64,000 bases of DNA from Ascidiimonas aurantiaca (GTDB lineage Bacteria; Bacteroidota; Bacteroidia; Flavobacteriales; Flavobacteriaceae): NCBI RefSeq assembly GCF_037646345.1, contig NZ_JBBEWR010000010.1, positions 1 through 64,000 of the forward strand. The letters run 5' to 3'. Below the pieces are notes generated by a model, which saw only the letters and a list, made by a program, of their open reading frames with translations, was not told the origin of the DNA and made no database searches. The translations under genes and the position numbers were made by a program. Below, piece after piece: positions 33,659 to 43,409 of the stretch; position 1 is the first letter of the stretch; each line of letters begins with the position of its first letter.

Positions 33659-36139
33659 ATGGCCAAAAAAAAGAAAGATAAAACTAAGGCTTCTACTAAA
33701 TTTAAACTACCAACCTTCTCATTCCCAAAACAATACCAGATTGTTCTGGGAAGTTTGCTAATACTGTTCAGTATTGCTCTTTTTATTGCCTTTATCTCGT
33801 ATTTCTTCACCTGGCAGACCGATCAAAGTAGCCTGGCAGAACTGAGCAACCGAAAAATTGAAGCGCAAAACCTGCTTCGAAAATTTGGAGCCCTTATGAG
33901 TGATTTCTTTATTTACAAAGGCTTTGGGATCGCTGCATTTATACTTACCTTTTTATTATTCATAACCGGGCTTTATTTCTTTTTCAGCATGAATAGGGTA
34001 AAGCTATTAAATAGATGGTTCTGGGGACTTCTGGTAATGACATGGCTGTCGGTACTTTTAGGTTTTGTAGGTAAAAAAGAACCTTTACTGGGTGGTACGG
34101 TAGGTTTTGAGTTAAACGATTTACTTCAGGCATACATAGGTAAAATAGGGCTTGTTCTGCTACTTACTTTTATCCTTATTATCTATCTCTCCATACGTTT
34201 AAAACTTACTCCCGAGCATATTATGAGCTTTGTTTCCGCCAGAAGAGAGCAATTGAGAAAAGAATATGGCAAAAGTAAATCTGCAACAACTACGGCAGGT
34301 ACAGTTTATGAACAACCCCCTAAAACAGCCGGAAATACAGAAAGTGATGAAACCAAAAATCAGGAGTCTGTATTTGAATTATCTTTAAAAAAACAAGAAC
34401 CTACCATTTCCAGGTACTCTACTATTGATAACCTCTCTGATGTAGATATCGAAAATTCTTTTGAAGTAAAAGTTGCGGAGGAAGAACGTGTGGAGGAAAA
34501 ACCAATTGTACATTCTCTTACTTCAGATGAACCGGAAACACCCGAAATTACCATAGAAGTAGAAAAAGTAAAAGAAGAAAAAGAAGTTACCGATCTAAAA
34601 GCAGAAATGCTGGTGCGTGACTTTGGGGAATTTGATCCTACGCTGGAACTAAGTAATTATAAGTTTCCCACACTGGAACTCCTTAAAAATTACGGAGCAG
34701 GTAGTATTACCATCAATCAGGAAGAACTGGAAGAAAACAAGAACCGCATAGTTGAGACCCTCAAAAACTACAAAATTGATATTTCGCAGATAAAAGCTAC
34801 TATTGGCCCTACCGTTACGCTTTACGAAATTATACCGGCAGCAGGGGTACGAATATCCAAGATCAAAAATCTGGAAGATGATATCGCACTTTCACTCTCT
34901 GCTTTGGGTATAAGGATCATTGCACCTATTCCCGGTAAAGGTACCATAGGCATCGAAGTACCCAACAAAAATCCGTCTATAGTTTCTATGCGTTCAGTGA
35001 TCGCATCTTCTCGGTTTCAAAAAGCCGAAATGGAACTACCACTGGCACTTGGAAAGACTATAAGTAATGAAACCTTTGTGGTAGATCTCGCCAAGATGCC
35101 ACACCTATTAATGGCCGGAGCTACCGGGCAGGGTAAATCGGTAGGTCTTAATGCCATACTTACCTCATTACTTTACAAAAAACATCCTTCAGAGGTTAAA
35201 TTCGTTCTAGTAGATCCCAAAAAGGTAGAACTTACTCTGTTTAATAAAATAGAACGTCATTTCCTGGCCAAATTACCTGACTCTGAAGAAGCTATTATTA
35301 CTGATAATACAAAGGTGATCAATACTCTTAATTCCCTTTGTATTGAAATGGATAATCGCTATGAGCTACTTAAGAATGCTATGGTAAGGAACATAAAAGA
35401 GTACAATGCCAAATTCAGGGCCCGAAAGTTAAATCCGAATGACGGCCATAAATTTCTCCCTTACATTGTATTGGTTGTTGACGAATTTGCAGATCTCATC
35501 ATGACCGCCGGAAAAGAAGTAGAAACCCCTATAGCACGACTGGCACAATTGGCGAGGGCCATAGGAATACACCTTATTATTGCTACACAAAGGCCTTCGG
35601 TAAACGTAATAACGGGGATCATAAAGGCAAACTTTCCAGCCCGGGTTGCTTTTCGGGTAACTTCAAAAATTGACTCCAGAACTATTCTGGACAGCCAGGG
35701 AGCAGACCAGCTTATAGGGCGTGGAGATATGTTATATACACAGGGAAATGACCTGGTACGGTTACAATGTGCTTTTGTAGATACCCCGGAAGTTGCACAA
35801 ATTACCGAATATATAGGGGGGCAACGTGCCTATCCTCAGCCTCATTTATTACCCGAATACTCCGGTGAAGACTCTGGCACAAGTCTTGATGTAGATATTG
35901 CTGATAGAGACCCGCTTTTTGCCGATGCGGCCGAAGTGATCGTAAACGCACAACAGGGTTCAGCCTCTCTTTTGCAACGCAAGCTAAAACTGGGGTACAA
36001 TCGTGCAGGAAGGCTTATTGATCAATTGGAAGCAGCAGGCATTGTTGGCCCTTTTGAAGGAAGCAAAGCCCGTTCAGTTCTTGTACCCGACATTTTGGCA
36101 CTGGAAGAATTATTAAAAAATGAAAAAAACAATATGTAA
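33659..36139 (+). CDS. ftsK: DNA translocase FtsK
   Basis: An 826-aa septal DNA pump that clears and pairs chromosome termini at division. Four N-terminal membrane helices (about 25-190), a variable acidic linker (about 200-330), then the motor: alpha domain, RecA-like beta domain with Walker A GATGQGKS and Walker B VVDEFADL, and the gamma winged helix (GSASLLQRKLKLGYNRAGRLIDQLE) that reads KOPS sites. Start at ATG 33659 (MAKKKK); TTG 33653 is possible but unlikely. Confidence 0.95.
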   Translation: MAKKKKDKTKASTKFKLPTFSFPKQYQIVLGSLLILFSIALFIAFISYFFTWQTDQSSLAELSNRKIEAQNLLRKFGALMSDFFIYKGFGIAAFILTFLLFITGLYFFFSMNRVKLLNRWFWGLLVMTWLSVLLGFVGKKEPLLGGTVGFELNDLLQAYIGKIGLVLLLTFILIIYLSIRLKLTPEHIMSFVSARREQLRKEYGKSKSATTTAGTVYEQPPKTAGNTESDETKNQESVFELSLKKQEPTISRYSTIDNLSDVDIENSFEVKVAEEERVEEKPIVHSLTSDEPETPEITIEVEKVKEEKEVTDLKAEMLVRDFGEFDPTLELSNYKFPTLELLKNYGAGSITINQEELEENKNRIVETLKNYKIDISQIKATIGPTVTLYEIIPAAGVRISKIKNLEDDIALSLSALGIRIIAPIPGKGTIGIEVPNKNPSIVSMRSVIASSRFQKAEMELPLALGKTISNETFVVDLAKMPHLLMAGATGQGKSVGLNAILTSLLYKKHPSEVKFVLVDPKKVELTLFNKIERHFLAKLPDSEEAIITDNTKVINTLNSLCIEMDNRYELLKNAMVRNIKEYNAKFRARKLNPNDGHKFLPYIVLVVDEFADLIMTAGKEVETPIARLAQLARAIGIHLIIATQRPSVNVITGIIKANFPARVAFRVTSKIDSRTILDSQGADQLIGRGDMLYTQGNDLVRLQCAFVDTPEVAQITEYIGGQRAYPQPHLLPEYSGEDSGTSLDVDIADRDPLFADAAEVIVNAQQGSASLLQRKLKLGYNRAGRLIDQLEAAGIVGPFEGSKARSVLVPDILALEELLKNEKNNM

Positions 36140-36144
36140 TTACT

Positions 36145-36798
36145 ATGAAAAATAAGAAGATTACGTTTTTAATGATGATGGTATTTGCTGTTTTTGCCAT
36201 AAACGCACAAAACAGCGCAAAAGCCAAAGCACTGCTGGATGAAGTTTATGAAAAAGTCACCGGATATGAAAATATAGTTATTGATTTTAAATATTCTCTT
36301 AACAACCCCTCAGAGAATGTAAAACAAGATACCCGCGGTAACGTTACTCTTAAAGAAGATAAATATCTTCTTAATTACCTGGGGGCCACGGTTATGTTTG
36401 ACGGCAAAAAGGTACACACTATAGTACCTGAAAACGAAGAGGTTACCATAGACGCCCAGGACACCGACAGTGAAGGCACCATTACTCCTTCAAAAATGCT
36501 CACTTTTTACAAAGAAGGTTATAAATATGAATGGGATATACTTCAAAACGTAAAAGGCAGAAAAATACAATATGTAAAACTCATTCCTATTGATACCAAT
36601 GCAGAGTTAAAACATATACTTCTGGGGATAGATGCACAAACCAAACACATCTATAAACTTATTCAAACCGATACCAGCGGAACCCAGGTTACCATAACTG
36701 TTAATTCTTTTAAAACCAATCAGCCCATCTCAAAAACCTTATTTACTTTTGACGAGAATAAGTATATAGATGAAGGCTACTATATAACCAGAAATTAG
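36145..36798 (+). CDS. lolA: Outer-membrane lipoprotein carrier LolA
   Basis: A 217-aa periplasmic protein with a signal peptide ending near INAQ. It has an open beta-barrel domain with the LolA pattern (KAKALLDEVYEKVTGYENIVIDFKYSL ... TRGNVTLKEDKYLL). LolA shuttles lipoproteins across the periplasm to the outer membrane. It lies 5 bp after ftsK, followed 4 bp later by lptG. Suits a genome rich in lipoproteins. Confidence 0.85.
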   Translation: MKNKKITFLMMMVFAVFAINAQNSAKAKALLDEVYEKVTGYENIVIDFKYSLNNPSENVKQDTRGNVTLKEDKYLLNYLGATVMFDGKKVHTIVPENEEVTIDAQDTDSEGTITPSKMLTFYKEGYKYEWDILQNVKGRKIQYVKLIPIDTNAELKHILLGIDAQTKHIYKLIQTDTSGTQVTITVNSFKTNQPISKTLFTFDENKYIDEGYYITRN

Positions 36799-36802
36799 GC
36801 AG

Positions 36803-38317
36803 TTGAAAATACTAGACAGGTATATTTTATCACGTTTCCTCTTCAATTTCACGAGCTCCTTCGTGATCCTGATGTTTATTTTCATTTTTCAGGCGATCTG
36901 GTTCTTTATTGAAGAGTTTGCCGGAAAGGGCCTCGATCTGGTTATTATTGCTAAATTCCTGTTTTACTACTCGCCCACACTGGTTAATAAAGTACTGCCT
37001 TTAACAGTTTTACTGGCATCGATCATGACCTTTGGCAGCCTTGCCGAAAATTATGAATTTGCGGCCATGAAAGCTTCCGGTATCTCTCTGCAACGGGCTA
37101 TGAGAGGCCTTATTGTTTTCATGTTCTTTTTGGGAGTTGGCACCTTTTATTTTGCCAACCACGTAATCCCTAAAGCTGAGAACAAATCGTACAACTTACG
37201 AAAGAACATTGCTAAATTAAAGCCGGCACTGGCCATTAACGAAGGGATCTTCAATGATATTGGAGATGAGATCAATATCAAAGTAGATGAAAAGTATGGA
37301 GAGAATGATAACTTTCTAAAAAATGTGATCATACACAAAAAAAATAAATTTGAAGAGAACCGGGTAGTCATTAAAGCCAAACAGGGTGAACTTAAAAGCA
37401 GTGAAGATTCTGATGTACTACAACTGGTATTAAAAGACGGACATTATTACGAAGATATAAAAAGCAAATCGCCTTCTGCAGGACTCAAGTTACCCCATGC
37501 CAAGGCAAAATTTGAGTTCTATACTATTAATATGGATCTACGGGGACTCAACGATGTAGATCTTAGTGAAGAAAAGTCCAACAGGCTTTATAAAATGCTC
37601 AATGTAAATGAACTTACTTACTTTATAGATTCCATTGGGGATGACAACCGTAAGGTTACCAATAATTTTGGTGAAAATGTGTACCGCAGAAGTGGTATTC
37701 TGGCCTTCAGCAGTCAAAAAGAGACAAAAGAGGATATTGTTATTGAAAAAGGGGTTGTTGTGAACGATACGGCTACAGTAGCAAAAGACACACTTACACT
37801 TCCCACCAATCCGGAAGAAGTACTTGACCTGTTTAAAGAATGGCAACGTGAACAATTACTGGATGTGGCCATCAACAATACCACCAACCTCATTGCCACC
37901 GTACAGGGTCGAAAAAGTGATCACCTAAGAAGGGAAAAGCTCCTGAATCATCATATCATCTCGCTTCACGAAAAATATGCACTCGCTTTTACATGCGTGA
38001 TCCTTTTCTTTATTGGCGCCCCCCTGGGAGCCATAGTGCGAAAAGGAGGTCTCGGGTTGCCTATGGTTTTGGCTATTGCACTGTTCCTAACCTATTACTT
38101 TCTGGATATCTTTGCTAAAAACTATGCAGAAGACGGGAGTATCTCTCCGGTTATAGGGTCCTGGCTTGCTACAGTGGTTATGTTGCCCCTGGGTATATCG
38201 CTTACCCGTAGAGCAACGGCAGACAAAGGTGTTTTCGATGCTTCGGGCTTTATGTCGGGAATTGGGAACTTTTTTAAAAATCCCTTCGGACTTAGAAAAA
38301 AAGCACATAAAAAATAG
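36803..38317 (+). CDS. lptG: LPS export permease LptG (YjgP/YjgQ family)
   Basis: A 504-aa inner-membrane subunit of the LptBFG complex that extracts lipopolysaccharide. N-terminal helices with MKILDRYILSRFLFNF, a periplasmic jelly-roll (about 120-270), a Bacteroidota-specific extra segment (about 280-380), then three C-terminal helices with FIGAPLGAIVRKGGLGLPMV. The start codon appears to be TTG at 36803: no ATG fits, and the N-terminal motif needs this start. Confidence 0.9.
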   Translation: MKILDRYILSRFLFNFTSSFVILMFIFIFQAIWFFIEEFAGKGLDLVIIAKFLFYYSPTLVNKVLPLTVLLASIMTFGSLAENYEFAAMKASGISLQRAMRGLIVFMFFLGVGTFYFANHVIPKAENKSYNLRKNIAKLKPALAINEGIFNDIGDEINIKVDEKYGENDNFLKNVIIHKKNKFEENRVVIKAKQGELKSSEDSDVLQLVLKDGHYYEDIKSKSPSAGLKLPHAKAKFEFYTINMDLRGLNDVDLSEEKSNRLYKMLNVNELTYFIDSIGDDNRKVTNNFGENVYRRSGILAFSSQKETKEDIVIEKGVVVNDTATVAKDTLTLPTNPEEVLDLFKEWQREQLLDVAINNTTNLIATVQGRKSDHLRREKLLNHHIISLHEKYALAFTCVILFFIGAPLGAIVRKGGLGLPMVLAIALFLTYYFLDIFAKNYAEDGSISPVIGSWLATVVMLPLGISLTRRATADKGVFDASGFMSGIGNFFKNPFGLRKKAHKK

Positions 38318-38341
38318 ACGTATCTTTGCAAAAAACAGGCC

Positions 38342-39487
38342 ATGGAAACCAGAGTAAAAACCACTTCCATTAAATTAAATACCATTGAAGAAGCCATAAA
38401 TGACATTCGAAAAGGGAAAGTTATTATTGTAGTTGATGATGAGGATAGGGAGAACGAAGGAGATTTTGTAGCTGCTGCAGAAAAAGTTACCCCGGAAATG
38501 ATTAATTTCATGGCTACCTATGGAAAAGGCCTTATTTGCACACCTCTCACCGAAAATAGATGTAAAGAACTTGAACTGGATATGATGGTAGGTAATAATA
38601 CCGATGCCATGGAAACTGCATTTACCGTTTCCGTGGACCTCCGGGGAAAAGGCGTGACCACAGGCATATCGGCAGCAGACCGTTCTAAGACCGTACAGGC
38701 ACTTATTGACGAAAACACCCGGCCTTTTGAGTTAGGCAGACCCGGACACATATTTCCGCTGGTTGCCAAAGAAGGAGGTGTTTTAAGACGAACAGGCCAT
38801 ACCGAAGCAGCTATAGACTTTGCAAGGCTCGCCGGGTTAAAACCTGCCGGTGTTATTGTTGAGATCATGAACGAAGACGGTACCATGGCACGTTTACCAC
38901 AACTCTCCAAAGTAGCCAAAAAGTTTGATCTCAAACTGGTATCTATCGAAGATCTCGTTGCCTATCGTATGAAACACGACAGTCTCATACAGAAAAAAAT
39001 GGATTTTCAGATCAAAACCCGTTTTGGAGATTTTAGAATACGTGCCTACGAGCAAACTACTAATCAGGTAGTACATATTGCACTTACCAAAGGAAGCTGG
39101 AAAAAAGAAGAGCATGTACTCACCCGGATTAACTCAACAGCAGTAAGTAATGATATTTTAAGTACCCTTACCCATAATACAGATCAGAAGCTACAGAATA
39201 TGTTCAGACTTATCAATGAAGAAGGAAAAGGGGCCATTGTATTTATTAATCAGGAAAATAAAAATGCCAGCCTGCTTCACAGACTCGAAGAACTGAAAGA
39301 AATGCAGCATAGCGGAGAATTAAGAGCTCCAAAAATACCTATGGATTCTAAGGATTATGGAATAGGTGCCCAGATACTGCACGATCTGGATATTTTTAAA
39401 ATACGCCTAGTTTCCAACAGCAAACAGACCAAAAGAGTAGGTATGATAGGATATGGTCTCGAAATTGTAGAATACGTTAATTATTAA
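38342..39487 (+). CDS. ribB: 3,4-Dihydroxy-2-butanone-4-phosphate synthase with degenerate GTP-cyclohydrolase-II domain
   Basis: A 381-aa riboflavin enzyme. The N-terminal domain (about 10-210) keeps the RibB signature DDEDRENEGDF and RRTGHTEAAIDF, so it should make the four-carbon unit from ribulose 5-phosphate. The C-terminal domain (about 222-381) aligns with GTP cyclohydrolase II, but the zinc cysteines are gone: where C-x-TGD ... RCDC is expected (about 265-282) there is STAVSNDILSTLTHNTDQ, and the EGRGIGL loop is ENKNASL. Cyclohydrolase activity is therefore unlikely, as in RibBX-type proteins. Follows lptG by 24 bp. Confidence 0.88.
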   Translation: METRVKTTSIKLNTIEEAINDIRKGKVIIVVDDEDRENEGDFVAAAEKVTPEMINFMATYGKGLICTPLTENRCKELELDMMVGNNTDAMETAFTVSVDLRGKGVTTGISAADRSKTVQALIDENTRPFELGRPGHIFPLVAKEGGVLRRTGHTEAAIDFARLAGLKPAGVIVEIMNEDGTMARLPQLSKVAKKFDLKLVSIEDLVAYRMKHDSLIQKKMDFQIKTRFGDFRIRAYEQTTNQVVHIALTKGSWKKEEHVLTRINSTAVSNDILSTLTHNTDQKLQNMFRLINEEGKGAIVFINQENKNASLLHRLEELKEMQHSGELRAPKIPMDSKDYGIGAQILHDLDIFKIRLVSNSKQTKRVGMIGYGLEIVEYVNY

Positions 39488-39488
39488 A

Positions 39489-39511
39489 CTACAGGCTAAA
39501 TTTGCCTGTAG
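39489..39511. terminator. Hairpin between convergent ribB and the transglutaminase gene
   Basis: CTACAGGC pairs with GCCTGTAG around TAAATTT. It overlaps the last codons of the minus-strand gene and lacks a long T-tract, so termination strength is doubtful. Confidence 0.35.
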
Positions 39512-42500
39512 CCAATAAAGCTTTCTACACTTTCCAGTACGTCTTTTACATACTTTTTAAATTCAGGGTATGCATCAGGAGCAATAATCTCCTTGGAAGG
39601 ATATCCTTCCAAAGATACTTTTAGTTCGTGATCTGATATCTGTTGATACGTAATCTTAAACCGATGTTCTCCAAAAGTGAGTTCTTTGTTTTCAGGGATT
39701 TCAGTGAATCTTTCACCCGATTTTAGGCGTACGGTATAGTTTACTTTGTAAATATCGGTATTTTCATATTTAGCATAATCAATACCAAAATTACGCTTAT
39801 CAAGGCTTATAATGGCGTTGGTATAGGTCCTGGCCAGATCGGGCAGTTGAAAAAAGTATATCTGTCCCATTTTGTTCACTTTTTCATTAATGGTGATAAA
39901 GCTCTTAAAACTTACCTCTCCGGTTATCTTTTCATTTTTTAACACATGTAGGGAATCTAAACTAAAATCACCATGTATTCTTCCTGAAAGATCTTCTTTA
40001 AGCCTTTGTTTCATAACTTCCGGATTAGGTTCTTCCAGCCTGCTGCTGTAATATGAACTTATATGTCCCTGTGTGCTAATAGTCATTTCAAGATGCTGTA
40101 TATCTTCTTTTACCACGAGATCGGCTTCTACTTCAAAAACGGCTTTTGTGCGTTGCGGGTCATTTATTTTAAACAGATCATAGGTTCCTCCGTCTTCAGA
40201 AAACGGGATCTCTAAGGCATTTGCCCCATGTAAGCTTGTGGGTAAAGATCTAAACGGTAAATGTTTATCTGTTAATTCCAGAAACTGATCACTACCATCC
40301 AGATCTACTTTTACGATACAATGGTTAAAGTCCTGACTGGGCAGTATAAGGGCGTTAGAACCGTGATCTGAGGTGAGCACGAGTACCAAACTGGCATCCA
40401 GGCCTGCTTTACGCGCCAGTGTCACAAATAAGGTAGAAAAATCTTTACAATCGCCCAACCCCGTGTTAATGGTCTTATAGGGTTTTTGGGGTACAAAACC
40501 ACTTTGCCTGAAATCTACATAACTGTAATTCATATTATTTGCGATGTACGCATAAATACGCCTGGCCTTTTCTTCATCTGTGTACATAGAAGCACCATTT
40601 TCAAACAGCGTATCATACACATCCTGTACTACCTTATTGGGCCTTAGAGAAGAGCGTACCAGGTCTGAATACCACGTAGATATTTCACTCCATGAGTCCA
40701 GGGTACTGAGATGAAGGTATCGGGACTCATCTACCACACTGGGCATATAATCTTCACTAGGGGCAAATCCGGGATTGTCACGAAGGCTCCACCGGTACAG
40801 AGTGTAATCGCCCATTTTCTCTTTTTCAAAATCCAGCGCACCGTTAACCACTTTATGGTTTAGCGTTATTTCGTTTGGCACTAATATTTTATAACTGGTT
40901 TCAAAAGAAGGCCCGAAATAATCAAACTGGTAATAATCTACATAATCCTTGTAAAACCTCCCGGATCCGGTTCCATAGGAGATATAATCAAAATGTACCA
41001 CATCTCCTACTGCAAGACCATTAAAAACAAAACTGGACCGGTTACTCTCTGCCGGCACTACACTCCCATCAGGCTTTATGATCTCTGATTTATTAATGGT
41101 ATAATTTCCCGAAAGTCCCAGATCGTATTCTTTAAAAGTGTCAATAGCACTTTCAGATGTAATTTCATAAGCAAGTGTGATATGCGTTTTAGAGCCTCCT
41201 TCGGGATACAGCACCACATTGTTATCATCTATAAGAAAATTATACCCGTAATTGTTATCCTTTAAAGTACCTCGCCTTTCTTTTACAAGCTCGTAGATAT
41301 TTTTAGTGATTAGTGCGTCTAACGGATCCTTTTTTCCTTCTATGGCTCTTATTTTATCTCGTAAATCAGTATCACCGGGGTTATGCACCAGCGATTTTCT
41401 ATACATTTCCAGGGCTTCCTTCTTAGCGCCTGTTCGCAATAAGGCATCTCCCTTTAACTTCATAAGAACAAATGAATACGGGAAATTATCAAGTCCCTTT
41501 TTCAATACAGGTAAAGATTCTTCAAAACGCTCGTATGTATGCAACTGATTTATAAAATCTTTTAAAATTTGGTTTTCTTCGCCGAAAAGCCTGGTTACTT
41601 GCTGATATGACTCAATTACTTTTTCCTTCTTTCCCAACTTGTCATAGTAATACAAAAGTCTTTTTAAGGCGGCATAATCCAGTCTTTTTTTATTGATATA
41701 CTCCAGCAACTCAATGGTCTTTTCTTCTGCATTGAACAAATTGTTGTACAAAGGCGCATAAATATGTATCAGATTAAAATTACCCATGCGAACAGCTTCA
41801 TCGATAATATCATCCAGATCACCCCTGCAAGCTTCCAGATCAGACGCTCTGGCATTTCGCATAAAATTGGAAGTGAGTTGAAAAAGTTTAAGATCGGTAG
41901 CTTGGGAAAACCGGGAAAGGAAATCGTTAAACTCTTCAATATCCATTTCAAATATACGGTCCCACTCCTTGAGTTTGGCAATTATGGGAATATAATAATC
42001 AGGATCATCCAGTTCCATATTTTCGTTCAATTCATTGAGCGAGGTCTGGTCGCCTTCAATACTGTAACAATAAATCAACTGTTTCCTAAGGAATGAACTT
42101 TTAGGATATACATCGAGCATTGGAGCAAGCAGTTCCATAGCTTTTTCGTAGCGTTGATTTCTCAGATAGGTTTTGATAAGGCAGTACTTGTAGAAAAGAT
42201 CATCCGGAAACTGTTCCAGCTTCTCTTTAAAATACGCTTCAATAGGGTGTTCTATTAACTGAGGGGCTATTTGATCCCAGGTACTGGTTTGGTAGGTTTC
42301 TTCATAGGCACTTGCTGTAATGCCCTCAAGGGAATTCCCTTTTTCATCAGTAATACGTGCTATCAAATAAGGTACGGTATTTCCGGTAGCCAGTTTTACC
42401 AGTAAACGATTGGTTCCCCGAGGCAGATTTACTTTTATGTGATACGCATCCAGATCAGTGGTGAGTTCCTTTTCCTGTTGATGTATCAAAACCCCGTTAA

Positions 42501-43269
42501 GCCATACCTTAAAAGCTCCGCTAAATCCCATGCGCAATACTACTTCCCTGGCCTGCTCATTCCTGATAAACGTTTGTGCATAGTTAACACCTGCACCGTA
42601 TTCCATATGATTTGAAAAAAACTGATACGCCTCTTTTTGATAAGCATAGGGTGTGTACCAGTTCACATATCCGTTACTATTGGCATTAAAGGGTTCTTTC
42701 GCTGCTGCATCGGTTTCCGGCGGATACACATGGTCGAGGCCACTGTTATTAAGGTTTTCAAATGTTCCGCAAAACTGCCAAGATTTTATAAAATTCATTT
42801 CATCCTGCAAGGATGTATAGGTGTCTGTGGCCCATTCATTTCTGTAAACTACGGAGTTTAAATACCGGAGACTCTCTTTTACCAGAGGAAGCGAAATATC
42901 CTTTTCAAACATGGTTTTTATGCCATACTCGATCTTTGCATTAAAACCGGAATCTAAATAATCATTAAAAACAAAAAAATTGTTCCACAAAGCATACAGA
43001 AAGTATTCATAATCGGGATAGGATGCCAGTTTTTCATAAAAGGGAGCTTCAGGGTTTTCAAAATTCAGGTGTCCGTTCTCCACTTTCAGTATCTCATGCA
43101 TTAAAAGCGACCTAAGATCATTTACTTCATGGTTCTCCTCAAAAAGCCTTAGGGCTTCTTCACGATCGTTCTGCAAAAGTGCTTTCCAGACTTCTGCGTG
43201 TTGTATATTTTGAGAAAGTAAACTGTTAAGAGAGAATAACAGAAAGGCACAGAATAAAGTTAATCTCAT
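39496..43269 (-). CDS. Large exported DUF3857/transglutaminase-like protein with TPR region
   Basis: A 1257-aa protein with a signal peptide (cleavage near SLLSQ). The first about 640 residues are helical TPR-like repeats with an inserted jelly-roll segment (about 160-320). DUF3857 follows (about 660-830), then a transglutaminase-like domain with its Cys in GLGDCKDFSTL and later Asp/His residues, and a C-terminal beta domain (DUF2569/3858-like). The fold suggests a periplasmic cysteine peptidase or cross-linking enzyme. Substrate unknown. It is a single gene with nothing co-directional close by. Confidence 0.8.
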   Translation of the reverse strand: MRLTLFCAFLLFSLNSLLSQNIQHAEVWKALLQNDREEALRLFEENHEVNDLRSLLMHEILKVENGHLNFENPEAPFYEKLASYPDYEYFLYALWNNFFVFNDYLDSGFNAKIEYGIKTMFEKDISLPLVKESLRYLNSVVYRNEWATDTYTSLQDEMNFIKSWQFCGTFENLNNSGLDHVYPPETDAAAKEPFNANSNGYVNWYTPYAYQKEAYQFFSNHMEYGAGVNYAQTFIRNEQAREVVLRMGFSGAFKVWLNGVLIHQQEKELTTDLDAYHIKVNLPRGTNRLLVKLATGNTVPYLIARITDEKGNSLEGITASAYEETYQTSTWDQIAPQLIEHPIEAYFKEKLEQFPDDLFYKYCLIKTYLRNQRYEKAMELLAPMLDVYPKSSFLRKQLIYCYSIEGDQTSLNELNENMELDDPDYYIPIIAKLKEWDRIFEMDIEEFNDFLSRFSQATDLKLFQLTSNFMRNARASDLEACRGDLDDIIDEAVRMGNFNLIHIYAPLYNNLFNAEEKTIELLEYINKKRLDYAALKRLLYYYDKLGKKEKVIESYQQVTRLFGEENQILKDFINQLHTYERFEESLPVLKKGLDNFPYSFVLMKLKGDALLRTGAKKEALEMYRKSLVHNPGDTDLRDKIRAIEGKKDPLDALITKNIYELVKERRGTLKDNNYGYNFLIDDNNVVLYPEGGSKTHITLAYEITSESAIDTFKEYDLGLSGNYTINKSEIIKPDGSVVPAESNRSSFVFNGLAVGDVVHFDYISYGTGSGRFYKDYVDYYQFDYFGPSFETSYKILVPNEITLNHKVVNGALDFEKEKMGDYTLYRWSLRDNPGFAPSEDYMPSVVDESRYLHLSTLDSWSEISTWYSDLVRSSLRPNKVVQDVYDTLFENGASMYTDEEKARRIYAYIANNMNYSYVDFRQSGFVPQKPYKTINTGLGDCKDFSTLFVTLARKAGLDASLVLVLTSDHGSNALILPSQDFNHCIVKVDLDGSDQFLELTDKHLPFRSLPTSLHGANALEIPFSEDGGTYDLFKINDPQRTKAVFEVEADLVVKEDIQHLEMTISTQGHISSYYSSRLEEPNPEVMKQRLKEDLSGRIHGDFSLDSLHVLKNEKITGEVSFKSFITINEKVNKMGQIYFFQLPDLARTYTNAIISLDKRNFGIDYAKYENTDIYKVNYTVRLKSGERFTEIPENKELTFGEHRFKITYQQISDHELKVSLEGYPSKEIIAPDAYPEFKKYVKDVLESVESFIGYRQI

Positions 43270-43409
43270 TATTAAAATGTGGTTAGTGTAAGGAAATGGT
43301 TATTGTATAAATTAAGACATGAACTTAATCATTTTTTCTGATATCTCATCAAAAATAACCCACAGAAGGGGGTGTGTCGGGTATAAGTTAGCATTTTAAA
43401 AGGGACACT

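Noticed and set aside
38318..38341. FMN riboswitch before ribB
   Set aside because: Only 24 bp separate it from lptG, too little for the element.
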